From Coenobita brevimanus (Eukaryota > Arthropoda > Malacostraca > Decapoda > Coenobitidae), in NCBI GenBank assembly GCA_032717465.1, contig CM064670.1:16857109-16921108 (forward strand): a stretch of DNA of 64,000 nucleotides, read 5' to 3'. The notes below the pieces were generated by a model. The model saw only the letters and a list, made by a program, of their open reading frames with translations. It was not told the origin of the DNA and did not search any database. Below, one piece after another: positions 24,452 through 33,399 of this stretch. The first letter of the stretch is position 1. Each line of letters opens with the position of its first letter. A program made the position numbers and the translations under genes.

Positions 24452-24752
24452 TGGCTACATGGTTACCACCCAGCGTAGTGAATAGTTTCCTGGTGTACAG
24501 GAAACCATTTGGCTTGTCACTCAGTGTAGAGTCACCCACAAGCAGAAGGAAGAGGAAAGACTGAAGGAATGAAAGACAGAAGAGTGAGTGTAAAGTCACC
24601 CGTAGGCAGAAGGACGAGGAAAGAATGAAGGAAAGAAAGATAGAAGAAGATGGAAGGAAAGAAGGACGGAGGAGAGGACAGGGCAGACACCCGAGAGCAG
24701 CACTACATTGAGTGAGTGGATGGTGAGCGCCCCCCCTACCACAAATCAATAC
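24452..24752 (-). repeat. Hairpin-bearing interspersed repeat, copy 2
   Basis: Same ordered blocks as copy 1 but on the minus strand. The inverted repeat is at 24492-24511 (GTTTCCTG-GTGTA-CAGGAAAC), then CTTGTCACTCAGTGTAGAG. Two internal ~68-bp units of AGTCACCC..GCAGAAGGA..AGGAAAGA follow, ending at GTGAGCGCCCCCCCTACCAC. It directly abuts the SINE 1 head with the same junction as at 30 kb, so the two parts probably spread as one composite unit. Confidence 0.7.
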
Positions 24753-25358
24753 TAATAAAATTGGTCGTCATAGCTGGCTCCGGGCATGTATTAGTAACGC
24801 TGTGTTGTGGTGGATGGAACATATCCTGCTGTCATGGTGAGTGATTTCTGCTTATCAATGAGTATAATTTTAAAATCAAGAAGGGCAGTTTAAATAGATA
24901 TTTGCGTAAACTTTTATGCTATATGTCACACTCTAATAAAAACTGCTATGAGGGCAGTGCCGGATTTAAGGGAGTTCCTAAGGTCAGTTCTTAAGTTGCT
25001 GCTGGTGGGATCACCGACTCGGGTGGGAGGTGCTTTGATATTTCAGTTTTGGCCATGTTCACCTCACCATAGATAAGCTATGCAGTATGTGTTATTATAT
25101 GTTTACCAGACAGTTCTTCTGGGTACTGTTTCACTTGCTGCTATACAAAGAATCTTTGGTGTGGTGTAGTAGCAGTTGGTTTTCATGATTCCGAGACATT
25201 TTTATGACTTACAGTATATCGCAAAGTACTGTTCAGTGAATCATTAAGATATTGTTATGCTTGTTTGTACGTCTCTTTTAGCATCATCAATTGTTTTTTT
25301 TTTCTCTCTCTCTCTCTGGCTGCTTGTGTGCATTTTTAATCCCCATCAGTCTAGGACA

Positions 25359-25441
<83 letters not shown>

Positions 25442-25790
25442 CTACCACCAGCCATTTTTATTTTTTTCAGCTGATGAGAGAGTTTTCGAACTGACGATGC
25501 TGGATAGACATCATAAAAACAACCCTTCCATACGAAAGATTTTTCCAAAATTGAGTAAGACCGTTTGAAGGTATCAAAGCCAAAATTTAAAGGGCGTCGC
25601 AATTGTGTAGGGGTTAATATTGGAATGCGGTTTGTGGTAGGCTTGCATCGGTGTTCAACAAGCTGGGTTTTGCCGTGTAGGTCTGCTGGTGGCTTAAATA
25701 TTGTTGGAACCAAGAAAAATTTTAAATGACCTTATCATCAAATCTAAATTAGGCTAGTTTCAAGTGGCTTTGCTGTTACTGCAGTTATTT
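24753..25790. other. Intron DNA with (TC)n tracts
   Basis: A pure (TC)n tract occupies 25363-25438 and a short one 25303-25318. The Leu/Ser and Arg/Glu frames across it are microsatellite translations. No gene or mobile element was recognised elsewhere in the interval. Confidence 0.7.
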
Positions 25791-25794
25791 TGAA

Positions 25795-26135
25795 GATTTT
25801 TTTTTTATATGTCAGACTCTGGGCATAGGCTTCACAGCCAGTTCCCAAGGCCCAGTAGTCCTCTTACATATCCTACACCTCCACGTGTCACCACCTCGAC
25901 GCTTACACCCACCGTCCATACTGAATGCATGCTAGGGCAGTCTCATACAGGTCCGGTGTATTGGTATTAGCAGGGGTATATTTATAACATGTCGGCGGAT
26001 CTTCTGATAGATTAGTAAAGCCTACCTTATGAAAGTCAAGTCCTTAAACTTTTCCCTGTCCCAGCCAGGATTCAAACCTGGGTCCATTAGGACTGAAGGC
26101 CACCTCTCTACCGATTCAGCCACCTCCTCCCCCTA
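25795..26135 (-). mobile_element. tRNA-headed SINE 2 (minus strand)
   Basis: The minus strand has A box TGGCTGAATCGG (26111-26122, 11 of 12 consensus) and B box GGTTTGAATCC (26068-26078, 10 of 11) at tRNA spacing. A ~250-bp body follows, ending ATATAAAAAAAA near 25800. The head-to-tail layout, good internal Pol III boxes and A-rich end fit a tRNA-derived SINE. It is unrelated in sequence to SINE 1. Confidence 0.72.
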
Positions 26136-26220
26136 CTGTACATATCACACGACAGAATACATATAAATGTAGATTTACTTAGTGCTTGTGGAGAATTCTA
26201 ATTATACGTAAACCAAGTTT

Positions 26221-26335
26221 TAAAGTTTGGTTAGGTTAGGCTGGGTGATTAGGTTGCCAGGAATGATTAGGTCAGTTGGTAAACAAATTTTGGTGGCTAA
26301 TTTAGGTAGCTAGGTTAGGTGGCTAGTTGAAGGTA
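26221..26335 (+). repeat. Degenerate TTAGG-rich tract
   Basis: Many GGTTAGG, TTAGGTNGCTAGG-type units with spacers on the + strand. It resembles the arthropod telomere repeat TTAGG but is strongly degenerate, so an interstitial decayed or convergent tract is likelier than a telomere. Confidence 0.5.
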
Positions 26336-26424
26336 ATTATTATTTTTTTGATAATGAATGGAGGAAGGAAAAACAAAGGGAAAAAAATAAGTCCATGTGA
26401 CTAAAGGCATCCTCCATTCATAAA

Positions 26425-27078
26425 ATCTATCTATCTATCCATTGCCAGACGCCTCAATCCCGTTCGGGGTGGCCACAAACATATCACCTCCACGTCGCCC
26501 TGTCCCCCGCCATTTCACTGTCCCGCTCCCAACTCATCACCCCCCCCCTCTCTCATATACCTCTCCACCCCATCCCTCCATCTCATCCTCGGCCTCCCCC
26601 TCCCACTTCCCCCCTCCACCTCACTCACACACTCTCCTCGTCAGTCTTTCACCCTCCATCCTCTCCACATGGCCAAACCACCTCAGGGTATTCCTCCTAA
26701 CGCATCCTATCACATCCACATCCACACCACAACGCTCCTTTATATCGTCATTCGTCAGCCTGTCTCTCCATGTGACTCCACAGGCTCCTCTTAAATAACT
26801 CATTTCCACTGCTCTCACTCTTGACTTGTGTCCTTCCAGCAACGTCCAAGCTTCACTTCCATACGTTAGAGTTGGTATCACAATACTGTCATGTAGTAAC
26901 TTTTTCACTTCCAGGCTCACTTCCCTGCTTCTTATCACTACTTTCAAGGAACCAGCAACCTTTCTTCCTCGTTGTATCCTTTCAAGCACTTCACCCTCCA
27001 AACCTCCATCCTTACTCATCACACTACCCAAGTACTTAAACGTACTCACATTTTCCAGTTCCTCACCATCCAACCTCG
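26425..27078 (-). mobile_element. RTE family A, 3' fragment (minus strand)
   Basis: The minus strand encodes only the C-terminal portion: LENVSTFKYLGSVMSKDGG, VIPTLTYGSEAWTLLEGHKS, MSYLRGACGVTWRDRLTND, RCGVDVDVIG and TLRWFGHVERMEGERLT, with one long open frame (26621-27073). The 3' block and a TCTATCTATCTATCC tail lie at 26425-26470. It is 5'-truncated at 27078, where it abuts a Jockey/CR1-type fragment on the same strand. The long open frame suggests a fairly young copy. Confidence 0.88.
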
Positions 27079-27530
27079 CTTATAACAATTGGATTTAAAT
27101 TCGAGTGGATTAAATGTATGTGGGAAGCAACTCCCAGGAAGTGATTTCCAGAGAGTAGTAGTTCTGGGGATAAATGAATTTCGATAAGCAGTGGTTCTGC
27201 ATTGCTGGGGTGACAGTGTGAGTTCATGGGTGCTCCCAGCTGCCCGAGTATTTCGGGAGAAAATGTGAAAGGGAGGCACAATTGAAGCCAGTTCGTCAGA
27301 GCACTTACGGTAAAAATAACGATAAAATAATGCTAAAGAAGCAACATCTCTACGTACTGATAATGGAGGAAGGTCCTGCGTTATGGCAGGATTATTGATT
27401 AATCTAATGGCTTTATTTTGAATTTTGTCCAACTGCCTCAGTGCAACCACCCCACATCCACTCCACAGTGGTGAACAGCATTCGATCTGAGAACGCACAT
27501 GACTTTTGTATATTGTGGTCATCTGCTCGT
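27079..27530 (-). mobile_element. Jockey/CR1-type non-LTR retrotransposon, C-terminal fragment
   Basis: The minus frame 27046-27522 encodes YKSHVRSQIECCSPLWSG, LDKIQNKAIRLINNPAI, LPPLSVRRDVASLALFYRY and KCSDELASIVP, the thumb/C-terminal region found downstream of the RT in Jockey/CR1-like elements. There are no EN or RT catalytic motifs. The same protein family in a different copy occurs at 56830-58670. Confidence 0.8.
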
Positions 27531-27584
27531 CAGTGAAGAACTCACTAATTATGCTAGCATGTTAGTAGGTGGATTCATAGAGGA

Positions 27585-27872
27585 AGCTTAGGCTTGTTTA
27601 TGTGGCTAGGTTAGGTGAGGTTAGGGTTGGTTAAGGTTAGTTAGGTGGTGGGTTAGGTTTTGTTTTGTTAGGTTGCATGATGTTTGGTTCGGCTAAGTTT
27701 CATGGTTATTAGATTAGATCAGTAGGTTTGGTGTTAGATCAGGTTAGTTGGATGGGTTAGGTTTTTATTAAGTTTGGTAAGGCTCCTAAGTTAGGTAGCT
27801 TGGTTTATTTTGGTGAGGTCAGGTTAGGTAGCAAGCTTAGGTTAGGTTAAATGAGGTCGCTAGGTTACATGG
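27585..27872 (+). repeat. Degenerate TTAGG-rich tract
   Basis: Longer version of the tract at 26.2 kb: repeated GGTTAGGT, GTTAGGTTG, TTAGGTAGC with irregular spacers over ~290 bp. No gene was recognised. About 27955-28060 continues as an irregular CCTGAATG-rich tract, and 28065-28800 shows nothing recognisable. Confidence 0.5.
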
Positions 27873-28835
27873 TACGATTGATTTGGCTAACCTGAAAAAT
27901 GGTAATGTAAATTGTACTTAAATTTTTGTAGCAAATTCCTCGATTCAAAGATGTTCCATGTGAGAAGGTCCTGAATGTTTTTAAATGGACCTGAATGATC
28001 TTGAAATATCCTGAATGAACTTGAATGGTTAAAAACCTTAGTAGCTTTTTCTGACCTGAACAGAATTGGGCCTGACTGGGCCTAAATAGACTTAAACTTA
28101 CCTGGCATGACATGAGTAGGAAAGGTTAATTGGATATATTATGATGGTTATGCTGCAGACTATTATGCCGGCACGACACAGGTTTTCTTAATCAATGAGT
28201 GCACTTGTTATTTTCCATTTCTTTTCCATCTCTTCTTCCTTTTCCACGTCCATTTCTCTCTTTATCAGGTCTTAACCCTTCCTTCTAGCGCAGTTCTAGT
28301 GCAGTAATATCCTGCCTACTTTGTTCCCGCTTTGCATTTCCCAATTAAAATTTTCACTTCTTTTGAACAATCGTTTACTACTTCCCCCCCTCTAGTAGTC
28401 TGTTCACTTTGACTATGCGCAAAATAAGTATCTCTCCATCATGAATGTCGAGCTATAACAAGATATCAGGAGTGGAGTTTAGTGCTAGTCATGAAAAAGT
28501 GCTATGGAGAGGATGTAGAGCAGCAGCACTGTCCCTTCAACCTTTTGTCAGTTGTGCTTAACCTTTATTTTTCATATTTTCTTCATTCCCTTCCCTATGT
28601 TAACAAGACTATGTTTGTTATCATTTCTTAAACACAAAGAACAAAGCCAAATGCTACTGGTATTATAAATTATCATCAAATGCATTTTTTTTCTCAGACT
28701 TTGTTTTACATCCGCATCGCGAGAATGCGAAAGCCGAATATCAGCATCTACAGTCCCAAAATGAAAATGCTTGATATCCGTATCTGCTTGCACATCCGTG
28801 GATGCTTGAAATCTGACATCCAATGCATTATTACA

Positions 28836-28837
<2 letters not shown>

Positions 28838-28888
<51 letters not shown>
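28838..28888. repeat. (CA)n microsatellite
   Basis: About 25 CA units abutting the 3' end of the RTE-D fragment. Confidence 0.97.
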
Positions 28889-28889
<1 letters not shown>

Positions 28890-29335
28890 CGATATCGTTT
28901 CGTTTCGTTTCGTTTTTAAAGGCTCCAACATGCTTGCTTGCGTCGGCCTTGGTCACCTAATGACGGTTCTCCATGCAGCCTCCCTGTTCAGTCCCTTAAC
29001 CCTGAGGTCACACTTAATGACCTCGTCCCATGTCTTTCTCGGTCTACACCTCATTACCCCTCCCCCAATATTAACACTTCTCACCTTCCTCACCCAGTTA
29101 TCATCCCCCATCCTCTCTACATCTCCAAACCATCTCAGTCAAGCTCTCCTCATCACAACACCAATACACTCCAGTCCCATCCTACCTCTCAACTTTTCCA
29201 TCGTAAACCCAGTCCCCCCCAGACCTTGCACGCAGGGACGCACTACACATCCACCTAATCATTGTCATTTCTGTGCGTCTGAGCAGGCGAATATCCTGCT
29301 CCTTTACTGCCCAGGTCTCACTTCCATACAACATA
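28889..29335 (-). mobile_element. RTE-type fragment D (minus strand) with (GAAAC)n end
   Basis: The minus strand encodes MLYGSETWAVKEQDIRLLRR and TEMTMIRWMCSASLRAR, then in a shifted frame LRWFGDVERM-like and RPRKTWDEVIKCDLR residues, the conserved C-terminus of RTE proteins. It ends near 28900 in AAACGAAACGAAACGAAACG. It is bounded by (TA)n on its 5' side and (CA)n on its 3' side. Sequence and tail differ from families A, B and C. Confidence 0.75.
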
Positions 29336-29356
29336 TATATATATATATATATATAT

Positions 29357-29620
29357 GGAGCCTCTGTGGTACAGTGGTAAAGTGTGCGTTTTCGTACACT
29401 GAAGAACGAGGGTTCGCGCCCCGCTAGGGTAATAAACTTTGGGAGCGTTCTTCTGGCCACGTACTGCATTGGCGGACACAAAGTGTGCTGTGATTGAACC
29501 AGTGTCGCATACTAAAGTATGCTTGCACCCAGTCGGCTTGCGCGGGCCGATTACACTTGGTTCACAGACTACACACACATCCAAAGCCACTCTAACACAA
29601 CAATTACACTTACAAGCACT
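29357..29620 (+). mobile_element. tRNA-headed SINE 3
   Basis: It starts GGAGCCTCTGTGGTACAGTGG directly after a (TA)n run (29331-29356). The A-box-like TGGTACAGTGGT (29367-29378, 10 of 12) and B-box GGTTCGCGCCC (29411-29421, 10 of 11) are at tRNA spacing. The body contains GCGTTCTTCTGGCCACG and CGCGGGCCGATTACACTTGG. The end is uncertain. It is unlikely to be a working tRNA gene because I cannot fold a closed acceptor stem. Confidence 0.55.
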
Positions 29621-29751
29621 TCTCACCCTACATACAATCTCTACTAGACAGCCTAAGCCACTTGGTAGAGATACATTGGCTGTATCGTCCCCACTTCGGT
29701 AGGGATAGGCCGGTCCTGCAGTGGAGACTCAAACGGCTGATGAGATGAGAT

Positions 29752-29824
29752 ATATACTGTATATATATATATATAGATATATATATAGATATATATAGAT
29801 ATATATATATATATATATATATAT
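29752..29824. repeat. (TA)n/(TAGA)n microsatellite
   Basis: TA array with interspersed GATA units, adjoining the SINE 1 copy. The preceding 29621-29751 is unrecognised. Confidence 0.95.
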
Positions 29825-30035
29825 CACTATCATCCAATTCTATGTCGCCCCACAGAGGAGCGTAGGAACCCGGGGCTAGGCAAGTTGGTCCTGACATTTA
29901 AGATGAGAGTGACCAGCCTCACTCATCCCTGAGTGGCATTACATGAGCAATCAACCCCAACCATCCCTTGGATATAAACCTTCACCGGCTCAATCCGATT
30001 GGAGCGCAATAATTACCCACTAAACCACCAGGCGC
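29825..30035 (-). mobile_element. tRNA-headed SINE 1, second copy (minus strand)
   Basis: Parallels 24225-24445 throughout (GGATATAAACCTTCACCGGC and ACCCACTAAACCACCAGGCG blocks), with scattered substitutions and small indels. The tail end ATCATCCAATT meets a TA array. Confidence 0.62.
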
Positions 30036-30039
30036 CAAA

Positions 30040-30329
30040 AATTTGGTTATATGGTTACCACCCAGCGTAGTAAATGGTTTCCTGGTGTACAGGAAACCAT
30101 TTGGCTTGTCACTCAGTGTAGAGTCACCCACAGGCAGAAGGAAGAGGAAAGAATGAAAGAAAGACAGAAGAGTGAGTGTAAAGTTACCCGTAGGCAGAAG
30201 GACAAGGAAAGAATGAAGGAAAGGAAGACAGAAGAGGATGGAAGGAAAGAAGGATGGAGGAGAGGAAAGGGCAGACACCCGACAGCAGCACTACATCGAG
30301 TGAGTGAATGGTGAGCGCCCCCATCTACC

Positions 30330-30335
<6 letters not shown>
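30040..30335 (-). repeat. Hairpin-bearing interspersed repeat, copy 3
   Basis: Same arrangement as copy 2 and fused to the SINE 1 copy by the same junction. The inverted repeat AAATGGTTTCCTG-GTGTA-CAGGAAACCATTT (30071-30101) is a perfect 13-bp stem. Two AGTCACCC/AGTTACCC..GCAGAAGGA subunits follow, and it ends GTGAGCGCCCCCATCTACCAC against (TA)n. Confidence 0.72.

Positions 30336-30408
<73 letters not shown>
30333..30408. repeat. (TA)n microsatellite
   Basis: About 37 TA units. The following 30409-30740 shows no recognised feature. Confidence 0.97.
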
Positions 30409-30413
<5 letters not shown>

Positions 30414-30740
30414 CCTTAAATGAAGAAAGAGTTTGAACAATACACTTACGTATTCATTAGCTAATTAAGAATTAGTACTATATCATGTTTCATTGTCAAA
30501 TTTGCCATGATTTAGTTATGAATAATAACAGATGACAACCCTACCGACGCATACGGTTTCCTGGCGTGCACCACACGCAGACTTGTCCGATTCTTTTCCA
30601 ACACTAAATATAACTAATACTAGCAAGTAGCGAGTACCGTTTGAAACACCTTAGGCATTAACATCGCCACTATTTTACTGCTGTTGGAAAAAATAGTGAA
30701 CTACAGCTACTCGCCACAGAAAAAAAAACAAAAAAAAAAC

Positions 30741-31275
30741 AAGAAGCAGTGCCAAGGCACAGCAAACCCGTCCCCGGCAGCCATTTAAGTGCTGACGTAT
30801 AAACACAACAGGATATCTAGTCAAAGATGTCACATATCAAATTTGGAGTAAATCGGGTGAAAATGGACGATTTTATGCTCATTTGAATTTTTAGGCCCGA
30901 CCCACCTGACATTGACCTCCCCTTCCGCTAACTGGGAGGTGACCCCCTGATGTAATGAAGCATGTTATGGGATGTAGATTTGAAAGGTGCACTTTTAGGT
31001 TTTGGTTTCATGTCGATATGACGAATTTGAAAGGAGTTATGACGAAAAACGATTATTTTTTTTAAACATTTTTGGGGATTACAGCCTGGGCCTTAGCCCA
31101 GTCTGGCTTAATATTTAATCAGGTCATAGCCCATCATCCCTGTAATTTTAGTCAAAATCGCACCAGTAGTTTTCGCTTAAAGTTGTTAACAGACAGACAG
31201 ACAGACAAACAAACAGACAAACCGAGTGAAAACCATACCCGTCCCCGAACCCCTCTGGGGCGGGGACGGATAAAA
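30741..31275 (+). repeat. Crustacean-style interspersed repeat ending in a GC-rich hairpin
   Basis: The block contains ATTTGGAGTAAATCGGGTGA, AAGTTGTTAACAGACAGACA and a (GACA)n/(AAAC)n run, then a GC-rich imperfect hairpin at 31239-31270 (CCGTCCCC..GGGGACGG), then poly-A. CCGTCCCCG also occurs near the left boundary (30770). It is non-coding. The resemblance to repeats widespread in crustacean DNA is from memory, not a search. Confidence 0.5.
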
Positions 31276-31999
31276 AAAAAAAAATGCGTAACGGCACTGC
31301 TTGTAGCTCTGCTGCACCCAACATTCTCTCTCTCTCTCTCTCTATTACAGAGAGAGACGATCTGCAACTGATCGTAGTACCTAATATTTGAAACAATAAA
31401 TAAACAGACGTATTTATCATGAGACGCAAAGACTTGGTTTTAAACTCTTTCATAACGGTAATGCTCACACATCTGTTAGTGAGGGTCTTATCAATTAATC
31501 ATGCACGGTAGGGTCTCGTAACAATGCCTTCATGGCTAAAAATTCGTCCAGTGGCTGCGTTTCAAGCGAAAAAAAAAAAAAATAAGATCATCATCATCAT
31601 CATCATCCAGGCCTCTTTTATAGGCGCGTTAAGGACAAGAAAGAAAAAAAAGGAAAACTAACCACAAACGTGCCCCATTAAATTGATATGCCATGCTGAT
31701 ATTTATTCTCCCTCCGACCCGCACATGACGGGTATAAATATCCACACCTACCCGCTTCACATTACCCATTAGCTGGTGTCAGACTATCGACTATCACATC
31801 ACCGGGGAAAAACAGGCGCGCAAAACCCATGTCATACACTCCTCCCTACCTGGATGATGCAGTGCTTTTGTATATCAGGATAATGGATGAATAATGTGCC
31901 ACAGGCTTAAAGGCCTAAGTTACGGAGATAAGCATCGCGGGTAAGTGCTTCATTAGGTCCCCAGCCACATCAGCCTACATACATCGGTGTATCGTCTAC

Positions 32000-32345
32000 T
32001 GTTTTACCATACCGTATCTGTCCACCCTCTTGGCCTATTATGCCACCTCCCAATAACAAACTCGGTCAGATACAGTCTTTCTACACCTTCTTCACACACA
32101 CACTTCTCCACATGACCATACAATCTAAGCACACTCTCTTCGACTCGTGTCCACAGACGTCTGTACTCCACATCTTTCACTAATCAGATTATTCCTTAGC
32201 TATTATATCCATCTCCGCGCATCACGCACAATCGTCCATAACCCATTTCCACTGCAGTACTCTTGACTTTTCTGTTTCATGCCACATCATAATCCTACGT
32301 CTGTGGTATTATGGGCACTTAAACTCCTTCATGGAAGCCTCACGC
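32000..32345 (-). mobile_element. Very degenerate RTE C-terminal relic (minus strand)
   Basis: In mixed frames the minus strand gives EKSRV, SERCGVQTSV, ESVLRLYGHVEK and RGWTDTVW, the spacing and residues of the RTE C-terminal block seen in families A and C. Many stops. It is too decayed to assign to a family. 31276-31999 otherwise holds only a short (CAT)n at 31587-31606. Confidence 0.5.
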
Positions 32346-32557
32346 AGCCTCCACATGCTGAGCTCTATTTTTTTTTTTCTTTTTTTTTAAGTGGGACTCT
32401 TCGTAGTGTTATAGACCTTGCAGGGAAATTTCTGATCCTGTCATATAAAAGGCAATGACACAAACAAATATGCCGTACTTAAAAAATTTCTACACAGCAT
32501 ATAACAGAATAAGGTTCTTTTATATAATAAACAGGTGTAGAGCGGGACACTTCTATC

Positions 32558-32829
32558 CTATAGTCGCGGCGCGCGACTCTGAGGTTGTTGTTATCGTGCC
32601 CTGGCAATCTAGCATTCAAAAGTGCGTCTGATTTCGTGTATAATATGAGACGCATGTGATTCATGTATAATATGTTCGTGTATAGTAATATTCGTGTATA
32701 ATATATTCACTCATAATAATATGATTCGTGTATAATATGATAAGAAATCGGACACATACTTTGAATGATAGGTTGCCAGGTTGCCAGGTACGATAATGAC
32801 AACCTCAGACTCTTGCGCCGCGACTATAG
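32558..32829. mobile_element. Fold-back / MITE-like element with ~80-bp inverted arms
   Basis: The left arm starts CTATAGTCGCGGCGC and the right arm ends GCGCCGCGACTATAG. Inside them TCTGAGGTTGT..TTATCGT..CTGGCAA and ATTCAAA pair over about 80 bp with a few mismatches and one small duplication (GGTTGCCA twice on the right). The loop carries several ATTCGTGTATAATATGA-like repeats (about 32634-32745). No coding capacity. No clear target-site duplication was seen. Confidence 0.75.
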
Positions 32830-33399
32830 TGAGATTTACATACAAAGCTACTCAAAGATCAGACACGTCAACTAATAGTGTACTAAGTTGGAACCGTTAC
32901 ATTACTAGGCTGCTGTGTACAAGGTAAATACAAATTCTTAGCTTGCGACTCAATGTTTTCGAGTATTTCTTACCCTATATCTCTGAACTAAGAAAGAGAC
33001 TTAGAGGAGGCTGGAGTCGAGAGAGATGTGCCCTTCCACCTCTAGCCATTCTTCATATATCCTGTAGCCACGTTTTTCTTTCCCCCTTCACTGACCTCTC
33101 TGAACAGCAACATTAAATCCATTTCCATTAATCTCTTCGAGAGGGTTGTTACACCAGGTTATTCAGCTGGGGTTGGCTGCTGCACTGTAGGGGGTAGTCC
33201 TCATCACTTAGGTTGGGCTTCATTTGTTTTCTCTCCTTGTAAATCAATCGACTCGGATTGATCCTTATCATTGCTTATACACCGTGCTTCATATTGGATC
33301 GCACTTGAGTCAGTATTGATGGTAAGTTGAGGCAGAATCGGCCGAGATAGGACGACATCACATGATCACTTCACACGGTCAAACCCAGATTAGTGGCTG

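Noticed and set aside
25257..25713. Ser/Leu and Arg/Glu repeat frames on both strands
   Set aside because: Translation of the (TC)n array.
29357..29430. Functional tRNA gene
   Set aside because: Pol III boxes are present but the acceptor and anticodon stems do not close, so SINE head is the better call.
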